Shown piece by piece: positions 60,761 through 64,000 of a stretch of 64,000 nucleotides of DNA (the stretch's first letter is position 1; each line of letters starts with the position of its first letter). The stretch spans positions 682,001-746,000 of the forward strand of contig NC_085920.1 in the NCBI RefSeq assembly GCF_035222485.1. Reading direction: 5' to 3'. The stretch comes from Podospora pseudoanserina. Lineage: Eukaryota > Ascomycota > Sordariomycetes > Sordariales > Podosporaceae. The notes beneath the pieces are model-generated. The model searched no databases. It was not told the origin of the DNA and worked only from the letters and a program-made list of their open reading frames with translations. A program made the position numbers and the translations under genes.

Positions 60761-62582
60761 TTTGCTGCCTGGTGTTGACCTGACTGGCGACGAGGAGGAA
60801 AACCTGGAGAAGGATGGTTCTGATGATAATTTCTTTCTGGGTGGTTTCCAGATCTGTTTTGTCTTGAGATGATGGGAAGGCTCCCAACAATAAGCAATAT
60901 CGCCGACCACCGCACGGGGAAGGGTCCTGTCGAGGATTGGGAGAGCACGGGGGGCGGAGAGGCACGGCTTGTACCCCTGCTGTGGCCGGAGCTGCTGGAC
61001 ACACGCCATCTCACCCCCCTAGCCCTCCCCAGACTACTATTTTATAACCCATGCTAGTCAGCTAACTGTTCTGTGCTACAGGGCCCAGGGGCCTAACAAT
61101 TCGGTGTCGTCGACGCACCGCTTTCAGCAGAAGCCCATTACTCCAATAACCCCCCGTTCTTAACTGTCGATCGCCAAGCCTGTAGGGGATTTGTTAGGGT
61201 GGAATCTCGAACTGTCTTCCCTGCAAGCGGGAACTCGTGGGCCATTCACCTTTCACCACTCACGAAGCTACACTTATCAGTCGAGATCGTTGTCATCGGG
61301 AAGGCTGAATACCTAAGCAGTTTTCCAGCCCCCTCGGTGCCGGCATCCAACACCCGAGTCGGCATGAGCAGAACTTGTGGCGGCAGCAATTCCAAATCCT
61401 TTCGTGATCGCTACAGGGTGTAGCTAACTGGCCGGGTTCCTTCACACGAAGAAAGATGCTGGTGCGCGCGACAAGATTCCTGGGAGGGCCAGGTGTGGAT
61501 TCCAACCGATCAAAACACACCGATGGTCAGGGCTCATGCAGGGTCGTCGAGATCTGATCTTCCCATTCTTTTTCTGGGCAAGCAACCCTCTCCGCCTCGC
61601 GAAACCCTCCCTTTCATTACATATATACGCAAACCAACGTCAACGATGTCGGTGCCGGGCATGCTAACTGGTGGCAATTCTGCCTTTGCGGGGATCGACA
61701 AGTCCTGGCTCATTTTAACGAAGTGTTTGCCGTACGATCTAGATCTGGGCAGCGTGGGTAGGGTTCCCATATTTGCATGGTGAACCCGTCATCATGCTCG
61801 ACAAATGTCTGCACTATTTGCGTCAGTGTTTCTTGGGGGTATTGGTATTGTGGATATCGAGGACTGCGGGAAATAGGGGAATCATGTGGGAAAAGCAAAA
61901 CAAGACGGTTATGGGGTATGGGGTGGTAGTATGGGGGTGGGAGGAGTCGACTACCGCCGGATAGCCTTTGCTCCGGGTGGAATCACTTTCGACTCGCCTT
62001 GCAGTCAGGGGACGTTGTGGCCAAACAGAGACCAGAATGGGTCTCCCATGACCCTTGGGCTCCTCTCCATGGTGGGAGGCTTGCGTCGGTGGTGGCATCG
62101 TCCCCCGGGTAGGCAGCCGTACTTCACCAGCGGCAGTAGGGCTTGTCGACTGAGGCCACTGGATGGATGGATGGATGGATGGAGAGTGTTGGTGAACCGG
62201 ACAAGACACTCCTGGCGAATGTCGCCTCCTCCCACTCGGCCTCCCTGTTCGATATAATCAAGACCCCCCGTAGCCGTGGCCGGGATTCTCGGATGAATAT
62301 GAAAGCTGTGTGTGTGTGAAGTTTTGCTGGCAAGCTGCTAGCAGCTCCTCACCCGCATACACACACACCTCTCTATCCTTCCATCATAAACGGGAGCCAG
62401 CATTTCATCTTTCATGGGTCTGACACCTACCACCTTCCACACTCCCATAAGGCTCCAAAATCCCTCTGCAGCTTGCTGACCGGGTTAGTAGTGATTTCGA
62501 AACGATGCCCACTCTCCTCCTTCTCCTCCTCCACCCCGAAATTGGGTTTCTGTTTGACCCCGTACGTATGTACGTTTGCCAT
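60761..62582. other. Upstream region of the transcription factor gene; no gene seen
   Basis: The first several hundred bases are the presumed promoter. A (GGAT)n tract occupies 62161-62182. Frames of 60-130 codons occur on both strands without recognisable content. Confidence 0.45.
62161..62182. repeat. (GGAT)n tetranucleotide microsatellite
   Basis: Five and a half perfect copies of GGAT. Confidence 0.85.
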
Positions 62583-63110
62583 CTATCCACCAACAGCTTT
62601 TGTCCGGCTGCGAAGATTCTTTACGAACTGTCCAATGTTTGTTACTTGGCCATTCTGTCGGCCCATGCCGGCCCGCAGAGAGCTCATTTCGGGGTTTTCG
62701 ATGGCGAAGATTATTCGGGTCATCCTCGGCGTAAGATAGGTGAGGTTGGTGTAGTAAGGGGTTTTGATGGGGTGGGTGAGGAGTGGTATGTATGAACATA
62801 ACTTCTTGACCAGGTTGGCCTACCTTGGGGTTTGTAGAATTCCTGGTTCAGAGGGTTGTCGACGCTGCGGGAGAGGTTTGAAGCTTGACCACCCGGAGGA
62901 GGATGTGTATTCCCCATGGTAGTAGTGCGGATGATTAGTAGGTCTCTGGTGTCTGGGAACTGGGTTTGAGCAAAGGCATTGTTGCTCAAGAGGGAGGCAA
63001 GTGCCGAGGGTATCAGTTTGCCGAGGGTATCAGTTTGCCGAGGGTATCTGTTGGAATTTCATCTTCAAACGGTTGCAGGGTAGGTATCTGGCTTCAGGTG
63101 AGTGATATTA
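62583..63110 (-). pseudogene. Remains of a spliced gene of unknown function
   Basis: On the minus strand several adjacent stretches read like protein in different frames. Around 63085-63020 there is a stretch with FEDEIPTDTLGKLIPSA. Around 63000-62825 there is AFAQTQFPDTRDLLIIRTTT and later NPLNQEFYKPQ. A short piece ANLVKK at 62819-62803 follows, and 62724-62583 codes MTRIIFAIENPEMSSLRAG and ends KAVGG-stop. ANLVKK and MTRIIF are joined in frame by a GTTATG...GCCGAG intron (62802-62725). The first two stretches would be continuous if one of the 17-bp tandem copies at 63004-63048 were absent. I do not recognise the family. It may be a decayed gene or a gene with introns I could not place. Confidence 0.3.
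63004..63048. repeat. 17-bp tandem repeat inside a coding-like stretch
   Basis: The unit CCGAGGGTATCAGTTTG occurs at 63004-63020 and 63021-63037, with a partial third copy at 63038-63048. Because 17 is not a multiple of three, each added copy shifts the minus-strand frame. Confidence 0.85.
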
Positions 63111-63915
63111 GCCTGGATGTAGTCATCAGCAAGCGTATATATCTTTCATGGACGTAGGTGTCGAATGATGTTTAGAGGTTGGAATTTGGCCAATATTGTT
63201 ATTTCATCCCCTCTCTCGTCCCGGCCTTGCCCGTGATACCAGAACATTTGAAGTTCGAATCATCGTCCCCAGGCCGAGTCGAATATGTATAATGTATACA
63301 CGCATATCATCGATCTGATGCAACTGTCTCTCTCAGCCTAGTCCAACACGAACTTGACATTAGTGTTACTCTAAGTATGCCTGCTGCAACTTGGGCATTT
63401 CTTAAAGACTTTTATCAAGGCAGATGTCAATGAGCAGCAACTCGTGACCTTGATCCCAGCTCGTAATTATATGTACAAAATTATGACACGGCGCGCAGAG
63501 TATCACCAAGCGCTGTTGTCTGTATATACAAGGGCGGCCTTGAAGACCTCTCAATCAATATCACCACCCAAAATCGTTCCGTTGCCCAGGAAGGGAAGAT
63601 GATTTGTTTTTCCTTGCGGTATTATAGGTTGGCGTACTCCCCCCCACCATCCCTTTTCTTCAGCCCGGCCAAATATGCCATACTATATTCCTGGCCAACA
63701 CACGCGACGCGCCGTGTGATATCCAAAGTTTACTCGTCAGACTCTATCCACATCAATCCTGTGATATTCAACGTGAGCCCAACGTCCTCGCATATCACCC
63801 AAGGACCCAAAACAACAAACAGGATTCAACCAGCCTTTTACCCCCCAATATACCATCCCATTATCCAACTCTTTATGTTAACCCCTTCCCCACCCCATTC
63901 CCAGTTTGGTCCCCT
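63111..63915. other. Intergenic region, no gene seen
   Basis: 3' flank of the gene ending at 63916 and upstream sequence of the candidate pseudogene. The minus strand shows one short protein-like stretch at about 63140-63085 (DDYIQANITHLKPDTYP), possibly another exon of the candidate at 62583-63110. Confidence 0.4.
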
Positions 63916-64000
63916 TCAACTAAACAAAAACTCCCTCACCACCGGCGCCCCACTAAACTCAGGATTCAACAGTATACAATTCAAAAAATACTGCAGCCCC
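63916..64000 (-). CDS. C-terminal end of a PX-domain-like protein (rest outside window)
   Basis: The minus strand has an open frame from the window edge to TGA at 63916-63918, with 28 complete codons ending before it counted from 63999. The visible residues (LQYFLNCILLNPEF, then VVREFLFS at the very end) resemble the last helix of a Phox-homology (PX) domain, where LxxFL...NP...FL is typical. PX domains bind phosphoinositides on endosomal membranes. The identification rests on fewer than 30 residues. Confidence 0.4.
   Translation of the reverse strand, partial: GLQYFLNCILLNPEFSGAPVVREFLFS

Overview
The window looks like nuclear DNA of a filamentous ascomycete, most likely a sordariomycete and plausibly Sordariales. 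Genes carry short GT-AG introns (about 50-110 bp). Many predicted proteins have long Ser/Pro/Gln-rich disordered stretches. The gene set (fungal hybrid histidine kinase, Zn2Cys6 regulator, GH37 and GH79 glycosidases, Arp1-type amidase, Meu6-like PH protein) is typical of that group. One sharply bounded, extremely A+T-rich block resembles DNA mutated by repeat-induced point mutation (RIP). The species call is inference.

Layout. 1-1590: 3' part of a PhoD-like phosphatase gene (+). 3954-6467: an 837-residue disordered protein (-). 6.5-13.9 kb: a gene-poor stretch with one plausible 80-residue gene (10765-11007, -). 13944-15701: secreted GH79 glycosidase (-). 16261-16606: possible 82-residue spliced gene (-). 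16891-18526: mitochondrial-type succinate-semialdehyde/aldehyde dehydrogenase (+). 18889-19920: small multipass membrane protein (-). 23134-27797: hybrid histidine kinase (+). 29485-31376: Meu6-like PH-domain protein with a Glu/Ala-rich tail (-). 33.0-35.06 kb: RIP-like A+T-rich block broken by a GC-normal island. 35883-36290: a short element with inverted repeats flanked by an 8-bp direct repeat. 40521-43642: a five-exon protein of unknown function with F-box-like and CxxC elements (+). 44715-46948: Arp1-type amidase-signature protein lacking the catalytic serine (-). 48883-50140: single-pass membrane protein whose frame is broken at a C8 run (-). 51223-53474: secreted GH37 trehalase (-). 55063-56545: L-threonine aldolase (-). 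57925-60760: Zn2Cys6 transcription factor with seven exons (-). 62.58-63.11 kb: remains of a spliced gene with 17-bp tandem copies. 63916-64000: last 28 codons of a PX-like protein (-).

There is no operon logic. The metabolic genes (glucuronidase-type GH79, SSADH, trehalase, threonine aldolase) are ordinary saprotroph functions, each with its own promoter. No secondary-metabolite cluster, CRISPR array, rRNA or convincing tRNA was seen. The most unusual items are the amidase-fold protein with Ser replaced by Gly at the nucleophile position, the inverted-repeat element beside the RIP-like block, and several frames that need a hidden intron or a one-base change to be read through. All intron boundaries were assigned by eye from GT/AG sites, frame continuity and family resemblance; no alignment was run.
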